NCBI GenBank assembly: GCA_936936565.1
Contig: CAKZIX010000217.1
Span: 1-17,634 of the forward strand
Reading direction: 5' to 3'
Length of the DNA stretch: 17,634 nt
From: an uncultured Nocardiaceae bacterium
GTDB lineage: Bacteria; Actinomycetota; Actinomycetes; Mycobacteriales; Mycobacteriaceae
This document shows, one piece after another, positions 1 through 7,115 of this stretch. The stretch's first letter is position 1. Each line of letters opens with the position of its first letter. The translations under genes and the position numbers were made by a program. The notes beneath the pieces are model-generated. The model was not told the DNA's origin and did not search any database. It saw only the letters and a list, made by a program, of their open reading frames with translations.

Positions 1-157
1 CACAGCGGAATCACGCGCGTCCCGAAGCCGCGCCCTTTCAGAGTATGTGCCGCGGTGGCGGCGCTCGTCGGTCACCGTGCGGCGTCGGCGGCGGCGCCGT
101 ATCGTGAGCGGGACGCGCTGCGAATCCCGTTGCAGCGGTTGCCAACCGGAGGATTCC
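1..157. other. Left edge, no gene assigned
   Basis: No gene is called here. The frame of the downstream lactonase stays open to the window edge, but its translation before position 158 is arginine-rich and unlike any enol-lactonase N-terminus, so it looks like non-coding GC-rich sequence. A second plus frame is open from base 1 and ends at a TGA near 105; it could be the last part of an upstream gene, but the peptide is not recognisable. No convincing minus-strand start with a ribosome binding site was found. Confidence 0.4.
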
Positions 158-910
158 GTGCCAAACGTGCTGCTTGCCGCCCACCGTGCGGGTCCGCGCG
201 GCGGCGTGCCGGTGGTGTTCCTCGGCTCGCTCGCGTCGGACCGGTCCATGTGGGATCCGCAGGTCGAACGGTTGGCGCCCACTACCGACGTGATCGTCGT
301 CGAGTTGCCCGGTCACGGCGCGTCGCCGCTGCCGCCGCGCGGTTCGACGGTGGCCGATTTCGCCGCGCAGGTGCTCGACACGCTCGACGAACTCGGCGTC
401 CGAGCGTGCCACCTCGTCGGGCTGTCGCTCGGCGGGGCCGTCGCGCAGTGGCTGGCCGCGCACGCCCGCGAGCGCGTGGTCACGCTGACCCTGCTGTGCA
501 CCGCCACCCGATTCGGCGATCCCGACATGTGGTGCGAGCGCGCGGCGCTCGCCCGCGCCGAGGGCACCGGCACGCTCGCCACCGCGGTGGTCGGGCGCTG
601 GTTCACCGCGGCCGGGCCGGAGCTGGTCGAGCGGATGCGCGCGATGGTGACCGCGATGAGCGGTGAAGCCTACGCACGTTCCTGCGAGGCCCTCGCCGTC
701 TGGGACGGGGCCGAACTGTTGCCTGAAATCACCGCGCCCACAATGGTTCTCGCCGGAGCACAGGATCCATCGACGCCGCCGGAGCTGCTGGTGGGGATCG
801 CCGAGGCGATCCCGAACAGCACCTTGCATGTGCTGGATCCGGGAGCGCACCTGGTGAACATCGAGCGCGCCGGCGAGGTGTGCGAGCTGATCGCCGCGCA
901 CACCCGCTAG
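158..910 (+). CDS. pcaD: 3-oxoadipate enol-lactonase (PcaD-like)
   Basis: This alpha/beta hydrolase (250 aa) probably hydrolyses 3-oxoadipate enol-lactone to 3-oxoadipate in the cytosolic beta-ketoadipate pathway of aromatic degradation. The GTG at 158 is preferred because GGAGG lies about five bases upstream (148-152); the frame extends further up, but only as arginine-rich sequence. Visible are FLGSLASDRSMW (residues 21-32, typical of PcaD), the nucleophile elbow GLSLGG with Ser90, an acid candidate Asp203 (AGAQDPSTP) and His231 (DPGAHLVN). The roughly 250-residue length fits the family. No other pca gene is visible, so partners such as pcaC or pcaB could lie to the left. The next gene is convergent and shares the stop tetranucleotide CTAG. 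Another small carboxylesterase activity is possible, because PcaD resembles many alpha/beta hydrolases. Confidence 0.78.
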   Translation: MPNVLLAAHRAGPRGGVPVVFLGSLASDRSMWDPQVERLAPTTDVIVVELPGHGASPLPPRGSTVADFAAQVLDTLDELGVRACHLVGLSLGGAVAQWLAAHARERVVTLTLLCTATRFGDPDMWCERAALARAEGTGTLATAVVGRWFTAAGPELVERMRAMVTAMSGEAYARSCEALAVWDGAELLPEITAPTMVLAGAQDPSTPPELLVGIAEAIPNSTLHVLDPGAHLVNIERAGEVCELIAAHTR

Positions 911-1908
911 GTCGCGTACATCGCTGCGGCGCCGGTGGCCTGTGGAGCACCCGCGGCCAGCGTGGTCCGCCAGCGGTCGGCGTCGAACACCCGCGGCTGT
1001 GTCGAATCCATGAACGTCGACAGCACCCGCACGAACCGATCCGGATCGTCGTCGTAGGGGAAGTGCCCGGAACCGTCGAAAATCTCCAGCCGCGAACCGG
1101 GCATCGCCGCATGGGCGTTGTGCGCGTGGCGCGCCGGCACGACGACATCCTTGCTGCCCCAGACGATCTGCACCGGCAACTGCTCGTTGAGATAGCACCG
1201 GTCCAGCGCCGAGGCCGCCTGGCCGCGCCAGTCCACCGAGTTCCGAATGATTTGCAGCGCAGCGCGATACGCCTTCGGGTCGCGCAGCCCGGACAGGCAC
1301 GCGACGATCTGCGGCAGGTCGCCCAGCACGGCCGGTCCGAGGCCGGTCTGCTTGCGCACCGCACGCAACACCCCGGCCGCCGGCCGCGCCAGGTGCTGCA
1401 CGCCCGGCACCCACAGCAGCCGCATCCACTCCCCGCCCACCGGCGCGGACATCAGGCGCAACATCGGATGCACGTCGGCGCCGAACCCGCCGCCGCTGAC
1501 CACCACCAGCCGATCGACTCGCTCCGGAAACTGGTAGGCGAACTGGGCGGCGACGGCACCACCGAGCGAGTGCCCGACCACAGTCGCCCGCTCGACGCCC
1601 AGCACCGTCAGCAAGTCGCGCAGTCCGTTGGCGTAGCCGGCGACGGAGTAGTCGGCGCGCGGCTTGTCCGACAATCCGTGGCCGAGCAGGTCCGGGGCGA
1701 TGACCCGGTATTTTGCCGCCAGCTTCGCGAACACCGAGCGCCACGACAACGCGTTCTCGGCGAACCCGTGAACCAGCACCACGACTTCCCCGTCGCCTGC
1801 CATGCGCACGGCACGCCGGTAGCCGTGAATGGTGTAGAAGCGGACGGATTTGTCGATCCCGTCCTGGGGCCGCAGCGCGACGATCTCGGCTTCGTTTCCA
1901 GGCGCCAT
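907..1908 (-). CDS. alpha/beta-fold hydrolase
   Basis: A 333-aa cytosolic alpha/beta hydrolase of unknown substrate. After about 40 N-terminal residues the core begins with VVLVHGFAENALSW (oxyanion-hole region, 43-56) and DLLGHGLSDKP (73-83). The nucleophile elbow GHSLGG places Ser114, the acid is probably Asp254 (VWGSKDVVVP), and the general base is His282 (GSGHFPYDDDP). The cap between the core halves is alpha-helical and rich in Trp/Leu. The overall pattern matches the epoxide hydrolase/haloperoxidase/meta-cleavage hydrolase superfamily, but I see no feature that decides the reaction. The ATG at 1908 has no Shine-Dalgarno; instead TAGCGT sits exactly seven bases upstream, suggesting a leaderless transcript. 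It is convergent with the enol-lactonase and divergent from the AraC gene, which might control it. Confidence 0.85.
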   Translation of the reverse strand: MAPGNEAEIVALRPQDGIDKSVRFYTIHGYRRAVRMAGDGEVVVLVHGFAENALSWRSVFAKLAAKYRVIAPDLLGHGLSDKPRADYSVAGYANGLRDLLTVLGVERATVVGHSLGGAVAAQFAYQFPERVDRLVVVSGGGFGADVHPMLRLMSAPVGGEWMRLLWVPGVQHLARPAAGVLRAVRKQTGLGPAVLGDLPQIVACLSGLRDPKAYRAALQIIRNSVDWRGQAASALDRCYLNEQLPVQIVWGSKDVVVPARHAHNAHAAMPGSRLEIFDGSGHFPYDDDPDRFVRVLSTFMDSTQPRVFDADRWRTTLAAGAPQATGAAAMYAT

Positions 1909-1914
1909 GCACAG

Positions 1915-1920
1915 ACGCTA
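1915..1920 (-). promoter_or_regulatory. -10 element for the alpha/beta hydrolase
   Basis: On the minus strand TAGCGT fits the actinobacterial TANNNT -10 consensus. Its last base is seven bases from the A of the ATG at 1908, so transcription would begin on the start codon itself. No good -35 hexamer is seen at 16-18 bases. This agrees with the absence of a ribosome binding site before the gene. Confidence 0.45.
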
Positions 1921-1997
1921 GCCCCACATTGTTGCCGCGGTGTTGCGGATGGTGGGCCCCTTCCGCGGCGCCCGCGAGTAGGGCACGCTCGGCGCTG

Positions 1998-3035
1998 ATG
2001 GAACCGATGATTCGCGCCGCCAGCCTGCGCGGATTCGTGCCGCTCATCGAGCAACTCGGCGGGGATGCCGACGCGCTGCTCGGCCGATTCGGCATCGCGC
2101 GCTCGGACCTGGATGCCGACGAGGGCCTGATTTCGATCACCGCCAACGATCTGGTGCTGGACGCGGCGGCGGCGCAGTTGCACTGCCCGGATCTGGGCCT
2201 GCGGCTGGCGCAGACCCAGGACGTGACGATCCTCGGGCCGCTCGCAGTGGTGCTCGAGGCGTCGTCGACGACTGCCGAGGCACTGGCCTTCGCATCGAAA
2301 TACATGTTCGTGCACAGTCCGGCGCTGCACATCGGCGTCGAGGACGACTTTCGTGGGCGCCGCGGCGTCGTGGCCCTCACCTACCGCAAGGAACTTCTCG
2401 AATCTCCGTACTCGCCGCAGGCGATCGAACTGGGACTCGGATTGTTCTTCCAGGTCGCCGTCATGCTGATCGGGAGCCGGGACGGATTGCTGTCGGTCGA
2501 GATCCCGCACGCGCCGCTGTCGCCGGTGCGCCGCTACACCGACTTCTTCGGCACCGACGTCGCGTTCGGCAGCCCGACGGCGGCGCTGCGGGTGCACCGG
2601 CGGCTGCTCGACGAGCACTTCTCCCGCGCCAACGAGACCATCCGGAAACTCGCCGTGCAGTATCTGGCCAGCCACTACCCGGATCCGGCGGCGCGGGTGT
2701 CCACGCACGTACGGCGCGCGCTGTCGCAGAGTGTGGGCAGCGCGCCGCCGTCGATCGCCGGGATCGCGCGGCTGCTGTCGGTGCATCCGCGCACGTTGCA
2801 GCGCCGGCTCGCCGCCGAGGGCACCTCGTTCGAGATGGTGCTCGACGACGTGCGCCGCGCGGCGGCGCATCGCTACGTCACCACCACCGACCTGCCGCTG
2901 AGCCAGGTCACGACGCTGGTGGGATTCAGTGAGCAGTCCACGCTCAGCCATGCGGTGCGTCGCTGGTTCGGCGTGAGTCCGCGGCAACTACGCAACCGGA
3001 GCCGCCCGCCGAAGTTGTCGTCCGAAAACAAGTAA
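1998..3035 (+). CDS. AraC-family transcriptional regulator, VirS/OruR-like
   Basis: A 345-aa DNA-binding regulator. Residues about 20-205 match the Arabinose_bd-type ligand domain of the OruR/ArgR/VirS group; residues about 253-335 form the AraC double helix-turn-helix, with SIAGIARLLSVHPRTLQRRL as the first HTH and LSQVTTLVGFSEQSTLSHAVRRWFG-type residues as the second. The usual RRWFGVSPRQLR ending is present. The start is ATG 1998 or ATG 2007; upstream codons in the same frame do not resemble the family. Length agrees with VirS of M. tuberculosis (about 340 aa), which activates the mymA operon under acid stress (established). By analogy it may activate the esterase-SDR-diiron-BVMO operon beginning near 6123 or the MBL-SDR pair directly downstream. 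The neighbouring gene content supports this; the ligand is unknown. Confidence 0.88.
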   Translation: MEPMIRAASLRGFVPLIEQLGGDADALLGRFGIARSDLDADEGLISITANDLVLDAAAAQLHCPDLGLRLAQTQDVTILGPLAVVLEASSTTAEALAFASKYMFVHSPALHIGVEDDFRGRRGVVALTYRKELLESPYSPQAIELGLGLFFQVAVMLIGSRDGLLSVEIPHAPLSPVRRYTDFFGTDVAFGSPTAALRVHRRLLDEHFSRANETIRKLAVQYLASHYPDPAARVSTHVRRALSQSVGSAPPSIAGIARLLSVHPRTLQRRLAAEGTSFEMVLDDVRRAAAHRYVTTTDLPLSQVTTLVGFSEQSTLSHAVRRWFGVSPRQLRNRSRPPKLSSENK

Positions 3036-3081
3036 GGCGCCGGACGCCGCCGCATCCTGGGAACAGCCAACGACGTCCGAC

Positions 3082-3086
3082 AGGAG
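3082..3086 (+). promoter_or_regulatory. ribosome binding site of the MBL-fold gene
   Basis: AGGAG lies six bases before the ATG at 3093 and fixes that start. It is among the clearest Shine-Dalgarno sites in the window. Confidence 0.7.
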
Positions 3087-3092
3087 TGACTC

Positions 3093-4223
3093 ATGCTCGA
3101 ACAGCAGTCCGCAACCGGCCTCGCCGCGATCGGCGCGCGCCCGATCCCCGAGTTCGACGGTGTGCACGACGTGTGGCCGCGGGGCGCACGTCTGGACGCG
3201 GTGCGGGCGGCGGCCACGACCTACAAGCGGCGGTTCACCGCGCAGGGGCAGGTGCGCGCCGTGAAGTCCGTCGACATCGCCGCCGCCCCCTACCCCGTCA
3301 AGTACGCGTTCAACGACGCCGTCTCGGTGCCGACGTTGCCGCTGATCTCGATGATCAACCGGATGATCGTGGTGCAGTACGACGACTGGAACGGCACGCC
3401 GCGCACCCTGGTGTTCGAGCCGACCGTGCCGGCGGGTTCGGCGGAGGCGCCGTTCTACCGGAACCTGAAGCATCTGACGGGCAAGATTCCGTTCGGCGGC
3501 CTGCTCGAGAGGGTCATCCTCGCGTATTACAACGAGCCGGCCGACGCGCTCGCACAGGTCGGGCTCACCGCCCAGGACATCGACTTCTGCACCTTCGATC
3601 ACTTGCACGTGCAGGATCCGCGGATGATCCTCGGCTCCACCGAGGTCATCGACGGCGAAACCGCGCCGCGCCCACCGCTGTTCGGCGACGCGAAGCTGTT
3701 GGTCCACAGCCGGGAGCTGGCCACCCTGCAGTCGCTGCACCCGATGCAGTGGGCCTGGTACGTCGAGGACGGGTTGCGCGGCGTGGATCCCGGCAAGTTC
3801 GCCACCTTCGACGGCGACATCGAACTGGGCCCTGGCATCGCGCTGCTGTGGACGCCCGGCCACACCGACGGCAACCACTCGCTGGTGCTCAACACCCCCG
3901 ACGGCGTCTGGGTGTCCTCGGAAAACGGTATCGCGCTGGACAATTGGCAGCCGGAACTGTCGAAGATCCCGGGCGTACGCCGCTACCACGAGCAATTCGG
4001 GCGCGAAATCTGCCCGAACGCCAACACGCTCGAGGATTCGCTCGACCAGTACGACTCGATGGTCAAGGAGAAGACGCTGGCCGACCCGTGCCGCGACGAC
4101 CCGCGCTGGCTGCAGATCCTGCCGTCCACCGAACTGGCGCCGTGGAAACGCTTCTGGCCGGTGGTGCCGACCTACGACCACGGCGGTATCGAGTACGGCG
4201 AGATCACCGGCGGGCTGCGGTGA
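3093..4223 (+). CDS. metallo-beta-lactamase-fold protein, atypical metal site
   Basis: A 376-aa cytosolic protein with MBL-fold hallmarks but an unusual metal motif. The canonical HxHxDH is replaced by HLHVQD (170-175): both early histidines are kept but the Asp-His pair has become Gln-Asp. The TPGHTDGNHS segment (254-263) with His257 is a textbook second MBL histidine loop, and WVSSENG follows where the bridging acidic residue is expected. A long N-terminal region of about 100 residues precedes the first recognisable strand. No signal peptide or membrane segment is seen. The stop overlaps the GTG start of the next SDR gene (GTGA), so the two are translationally coupled. The family is common in hydrolytic metabolism (lactonases, thioesterases), but the substrate here is not known; an ester or lactone formed by the nearby BVMO is a guess. 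Confidence 0.75.
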   Translation: MLEQQSATGLAAIGARPIPEFDGVHDVWPRGARLDAVRAAATTYKRRFTAQGQVRAVKSVDIAAAPYPVKYAFNDAVSVPTLPLISMINRMIVVQYDDWNGTPRTLVFEPTVPAGSAEAPFYRNLKHLTGKIPFGGLLERVILAYYNEPADALAQVGLTAQDIDFCTFDHLHVQDPRMILGSTEVIDGETAPRPPLFGDAKLLVHSRELATLQSLHPMQWAWYVEDGLRGVDPGKFATFDGDIELGPGIALLWTPGHTDGNHSLVLNTPDGVWVSSENGIALDNWQPELSKIPGVRRYHEQFGREICPNANTLEDSLDQYDSMVKEKTLADPCRDDPRWLQILPSTELAPWKRFWPVVPTYDHGGIEYGEITGGLR

Positions 4224-5065
4224 GCCCAGCGGGCGCCGTGGTCACCGGCGCCGGCCGGGGGCTGGGCAAGGAAATAGCGCGCCTGCTCGTCGATCGCGGT
4301 TACCAGGTGCTCGTCACCGACGTCGACGCGGCCGCGGCACAGCGGACCGCCGACGAGCTCGGCGCCGTCGCCATGCCGGTCGATGTGCGCGACTACAGCC
4401 AGATCGCCGCGGCGCGCGACGCCGCCCTCGCGCGGGCCGGACGCCTGGACGTGTGGGTGAACAACGCCGGCGTGCTCGTCACCGGGCCGGCGTGGGAGCA
4501 GGACGAGTCCACACGCCGGCTCATGATCGAGGTCAACGCCATCGGCACGATGAACGGCACTGTCGCCGCGATCGAATCGATGCGCGACGACGGCGGGCAC
4601 ATCGTCAACATCGTCTCCCTCGCGGGGCTGACGGCCGTGGCCGGCGAGGCCGTATACGCCGCCTCCAAGCATGCCGCGATCGGATTCAGCCTGAGCACGA
4701 TGGCCGACCTGAAGGCGGCCGGAACGTCGAACATCGACATCTCGTGCGTGTGCCCCGACGGGGTCTGGACGCCCATGCTGTACGACAAACTGGACGATCC
4801 CGCGTCGGCACTGTCGTTCTCCGGCAAGCTGCTGCAGCCCGCGGAGGTCGTCGCCGCGGTCGCGAAGGTGCTCGACAGGCCCGCCCTGGTCACCGCCGTT
4901 CCGGGCTGGCGCGGGGCGGTTGCCCGGCTCGCCGACGCATTGCCGCGACTCGGCCTGGCCGCGGTGCCGCTGGTCGTCGCCCAGGGCCGGCGCGCCCAGC
5001 GCAGGCTGCGGAATGCCGAATCGGTGCCACCTATTGGTCGAACACCACATGCACGTCGTCGGTGA
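4220..5065 (+). CDS. short-chain dehydrogenase/reductase (SDR)
   Basis: A 281-aa NAD(P)-dependent oxidoreductase of the classical SDR family. The cofactor-binding TGAGRGLG lies at 9-16, followed by an acidic residue after beta-2 (VTDVD, 32-36) that favours NAD(H). NNAG is at 81-84, and the catalytic residues are Ser133, Tyr146 and Lys150 (YAASK). The GTG at 4220 is chosen because it overlaps the MBL-fold stop as GTGA and begins six residues before the first beta strand; the open frame upstream is a shadow of the MBL gene. The C-terminus, past about residue 230, carries a hydrophobic/basic helix (LPRLGLAAVPLVVAQGRR) that could touch the membrane. It probably interconverts a secondary alcohol and ketone in the same pathway as the neighbouring oxygenase genes. 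Its 3' end overlaps the convergent reductase by 35 bases. Confidence 0.87.
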   Translation: MSPAGAVVTGAGRGLGKEIARLLVDRGYQVLVTDVDAAAAQRTADELGAVAMPVDVRDYSQIAAARDAALARAGRLDVWVNNAGVLVTGPAWEQDESTRRLMIEVNAIGTMNGTVAAIESMRDDGGHIVNIVSLAGLTAVAGEAVYAASKHAAIGFSLSTMADLKAAGTSNIDISCVCPDGVWTPMLYDKLDDPASALSFSGKLLQPAEVVAAVAKVLDRPALVTAVPGWRGAVARLADALPRLGLAAVPLVVAQGRRAQRRLRNAESVPPIGRTPHARRR

Positions 5066-6056
5066 GGGGCACCGACTGGCACGCCAGCCGGATGCCTTTG
5101 CGTAGTTCGTGACTGTCGAGAGTGTCGTTCGCGAGCATTTTCACCTCGCCGCCGCGGAGGGTGTAGGCGCACGCACCGCACGAACCTTCGCGGCAGGCGT
5201 ACTGCGGATCGAGGCCCTCGGCGAGCAGCACGTCCAGCAGCGGTGTCTCCTTCGGCCACCGCAGCCGGTGCTCGGCTCCGTCGAGTTCGGCAACCACGTG
5301 GGCCGCTTCCGCGCCGGGGGCGGCCGCGGTCGGCGCACCGGACACGTCTCCGGTCAGCGAGACGAACACTTCCTTGTGAACGCGATCGCGCGCGATCTTC
5401 TCCGATCGCACGTACTCGTCGACGACGTTCATGAACGGCCCGGGGCCGCAGACGAAGACGTGGCCGCGCGGGCGCTTGCGCAGACGGGAACGCAGCCCGG
5501 ATACGGTCGGACGACCGGAATCGGATTCCAGCCAGTGAATCACCTCGAGCCGCTCGGGATAGCGCCGGACGAGATCGGCGAGCTGGTCGCCGAAGATCAC
5601 CGATGCCGCGTCCCGGTTGGCGTACAGCAGAGTCACCTTGTTGCGGTGCTCGATCAGGGCCGTCTTCAGGATCGACAGGATCGGGGTGATGCCGCTACCA
5701 CCGGCGACGAGCAGGAAGTCGACGTCCCAGCGGGTAGGTCCGAAGGTGCCCGCCGCGCGTAGCGTTTCCAGCTCCGTACCGGCAACGACGTTGTCGCACA
5801 ACCAGTGCGAGGCGTAGCCGCCGTCGACGCGCTTCACCGTGATCTGCAGGTGCGGGTCGGCGCACGGTGCACTCGACAGCGAGTAGCACCGCGCGACGGG
5901 GCCGGCGTCGCCCGGCACCCGGATGGTCAGGAATTGCCCCGCGGCGTACCGAACATCGGCAGGTTCGGCGTCGAAGACGATCGACACCGCATCCGCGGTC
6001 TCGGTCACCACCGAACGAACGGTCATCCGGTGCACGCCGGCGCTGGTATCGATCAC
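5031..6056 (-). CDS. KshB/PaaE-type ferredoxin-NAD(P)H reductase, FAD and [2Fe-2S]
   Basis: A 341-aa electron-transfer reductase with three domains: an FAD-binding barrel with RCYSLSS (56-62), an NAD(P)H-binding domain with GGSGITP (119-125) and CGPGPFM (203-209), and a C-terminal plant-type [2Fe-2S] ferredoxin domain. The cluster ligands Cys288, Cys293, Cys296 and Cys326 have exact CX4CX2CX29C spacing. This is the layout of KshB, HmpA-like Rv3571 and PaaE, which pass electrons to Rieske or diiron oxygenases. The natural acceptor here may be the ferritin-like diiron protein encoded divergently (8012-8932); this is inference from neighbourhood. The start is GTG 6056, which has no Shine-Dalgarno and sits about seven bases after a -10 element, implying a leaderless mRNA. 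An internal ATG at residue 11 is the alternative start. Confidence 0.9.
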   Translation of the reverse strand: MIDTSAGVHRMTVRSVVTETADAVSIVFDAEPADVRYAAGQFLTIRVPGDAGPVARCYSLSSAPCADPHLQITVKRVDGGYASHWLCDNVVAGTELETLRAAGTFGPTRWDVDFLLVAGGSGITPILSILKTALIEHRNKVTLLYANRDAASVIFGDQLADLVRRYPERLEVIHWLESDSGRPTVSGLRSRLRKRPRGHVFVCGPGPFMNVVDEYVRSEKIARDRVHKEVFVSLTGDVSGAPTAAAPGAEAAHVVAELDGAEHRLRWPKETPLLDVLLAEGLDPQYACREGSCGACAYTLRGGEVKMLANDTLDSHELRKGIRLACQSVPLTDDVHVVFDQ

Positions 6057-6062
6057 GTCGGC

Positions 6063-6076
6063 AAGTATCGGTACTT
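6063..6076. promoter_or_regulatory. 14-bp inverted repeat, candidate operator
   Basis: AAGTATCGGTACTT is symmetric at six of seven base pairs. It overlaps the -10 of the leftward reductase promoter and lies about 47 bases before the esterase start, a good position for a repressor acting on the reductase. The AT-rich setting inside very GC-rich DNA makes chance less likely. Which protein binds is unknown; a TetR-type or the local MerR regulator is possible. Confidence 0.4.
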
Positions 6077-6092
6077 AATGAGCCATTGACAA
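6064..6092 (-). promoter_or_regulatory. promoter of the ferredoxin reductase gene (leaderless)
   Basis: Read on the minus strand, TTGTCA (6092-6087) and GATACT (6069-6064) are separated by exactly 17 bases, matching the sigma-70/SigA spacing with five and four consensus bases respectively. The predicted start of transcription, six to eight bases after the -10, coincides with GTG 6056. The -10 lies inside the 14-bp inverted repeat and the -35 inside the 22-bp inverted repeat, so bound regulators would block it. Confidence 0.5.
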
Positions 6093-6100
6093 GTGGCACA
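6079..6100. promoter_or_regulatory. 22-bp imperfect inverted repeat, candidate activator site
   Basis: Half-sites TGAGCCATTGA and CAAGTGGCACA are centred between 6089 and 6090. Seven of eleven pairs are symmetric, with a GCCA-N8-TGGC core. For the rightward operon it overlies the -35 position, where a class II activator would bind; for the leftward gene it covers the -35 hexamer TTGTCA. ATTGA also recurs at 6085, 6100 and 6107, which could instead be the direct-repeat pattern preferred by AraC-family proteins. Confidence 0.35.
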
Positions 6101-6102
6101 TT

Positions 6103-6108
6103 GATAAT
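6103..6108 (+). promoter_or_regulatory. -10 element of the esterase-SDR-diiron-BVMO operon
   Basis: GATAAT matches the -10 consensus at five of six bases and would start transcription near 6114-6116, eight or so bases before ATG 6123. There is no -35 match at 16-18 bases; the inverted repeat at 6079-6100 occupies that place. Such a promoter would need an activator. Confidence 0.4.
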
Positions 6109-6122
6109 TGATGCTTTGGTTC

Positions 6123-7115
6123 ATGCCGCACAGAGGGTCAACGACGACCTCGCCTCCCAGGGTCCCCGCGTCCGCATCCGCACTTTCGGTGGCCGCCGCA
6201 GCCGTCACCCAACGGACGCTGCGCCCCGTCCACAACTCCTTGCCGCTCAACAACTTCGGGGTCGCGGTCGGCCGCGGAATCGTGGCCGGCTTCATGTCGG
6301 CACTCGGTCCGCCGCTGCGCGGCAGCACCGTGGTTGCGGTCCGCGACGGCGCGGTCCGGGGTGAATGGGTGCTCGCACCGGGCGTGCAGCACGCCGACCG
6401 TGCGATCTACTACGTGCACGGCAGCGGCTATGTCGTCTGTTCGGCCCGCACCCATCGCGGGCTCGCGTCGCGGCTGTCGAAGCGGACCGGTTTGCCGGTG
6501 TTTCTCAGCGACTACCGGCTCGCTCCCGAACATCGGTTCCCGTCCGCCGCCGACGACATCGCAGCGGGATACCGGTGGCTGCTGTCGCGTGGGTTCGCCG
6601 CCACGGATCTCGTCGTCGCGGGCGACTCGGCCGGCGGACATCTGATCCTCGATCTGCTCATCGACAATCGTCGCAACCACACCCCGCAGCCGGCGGGTGT
6701 CGCACTGTTCTCGCCCCTGATCGACCTGACCTTCGGCCTGGCCGCCCAGCAGGAGCGGCAGCGTCGCGACCCGATGATCAGCGCCCGGGCCGCGCGCGAC
6801 CTCGTCAGCCTCTACACCGACGGCATCCCCGCCGACCACCCCCGGCTGCGGCTCGCCCTGCCGCCGGGCGCCGCGCTGCCGCCGATCCTCGTGCAGGCAG
6901 GTGGCGGCGAAATGCTCAGCGCCGACGCGCGCTACTTCCGCGACATCGTCCAGGCATCCGGTGGCCGGTGCGATCTCGAAATCTGGCCCGGCCAGATGCA
7001 CGTGTTCCAGGCCCTACCGCTGCTGATCCCCGAAGCGTCGATGGCGCTGGCGCGCACGGCGGCGTTCGTCGACGACGCATTCGCCGCCACCGCGGCCCTG
7101 AAGAAGGTGAGCTGA
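6123..7115 (+). CDS. HSL-family alpha/beta hydrolase (LipR-like esterase)
   Basis: A carboxylesterase of the hormone-sensitive lipase family, about 330 aa. The oxyanion motif is HGSGY, a variant of HGGG, in the segment YYVHGSGYVV; YRLAPEHRFPSA follows, then the nucleophile elbow GDSAGG, the acidic loop GGGEMLSAD and the catalytic histidine in GQMHVFQ. These are all diagnostic of the HSL family (LipR, NlhH and relatives). Starts at TTG 6108, ATG 6111 and ATG 6123 are in frame; 6123 is chosen because the likely transcription start (about 6115) excludes the others, but this is uncertain. It is the first gene of a four-gene operon ending with a BVMO, as lipR accompanies mymA in M. tuberculosis, so it may hydrolyse the ester or lactone that the monooxygenase makes. 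The stop overlaps the next start as TGATG. Confidence 0.87.
   Translation: MPHRGSTTTSPPRVPASASALSVAAAAVTQRTLRPVHNSLPLNNFGVAVGRGIVAGFMSALGPPLRGSTVVAVRDGAVRGEWVLAPGVQHADRAIYYVHGSGYVVCSARTHRGLASRLSKRTGLPVFLSDYRLAPEHRFPSAADDIAAGYRWLLSRGFAATDLVVAGDSAGGHLILDLLIDNRRNHTPQPAGVALFSPLIDLTFGLAAQQERQRRDPMISARAARDLVSLYTDGIPADHPRLRLALPPGAALPPILVQAGGGEMLSADARYFRDIVQASGGRCDLEIWPGQMHVFQALPLLIPEASMALARTAAFVDDAFAATAALKKVS

Noticed and set aside
47..157. Upstream extension of the enol-lactonase to ATG 47
   Set aside because: The added 37 residues are arginine-rich and unlike PcaD, while GTG 158 has a good ribosome binding site.
1713..1997. Upstream extension of the AraC gene
   Set aside because: It overlaps the divergent hydrolase coding sequence and has no family resemblance; ATG 1998 or 2007 gives the normal length.
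38..2380. A 780-codon open frame on the minus strand
   Set aside because: It runs antisense through the lactonase, hydrolase and AraC genes, and is an arginine/alanine-rich translation without any domain. Long shadow frames are expected at this GC content.
3086..4219. Fusion of the SDR with a long N-terminal region in the same frame
   Set aside because: That segment is the out-of-frame shadow of the MBL-fold gene; the SDR fold begins right after GTG 4220.
6086..6108. TTGACA (6086-6091) and GATAAT (6103-6108) as one promoter
   Set aside because: The spacer is only 11 bases, far too short for sigma-70-type recognition. TTGACA overlaps the inverted repeat instead.
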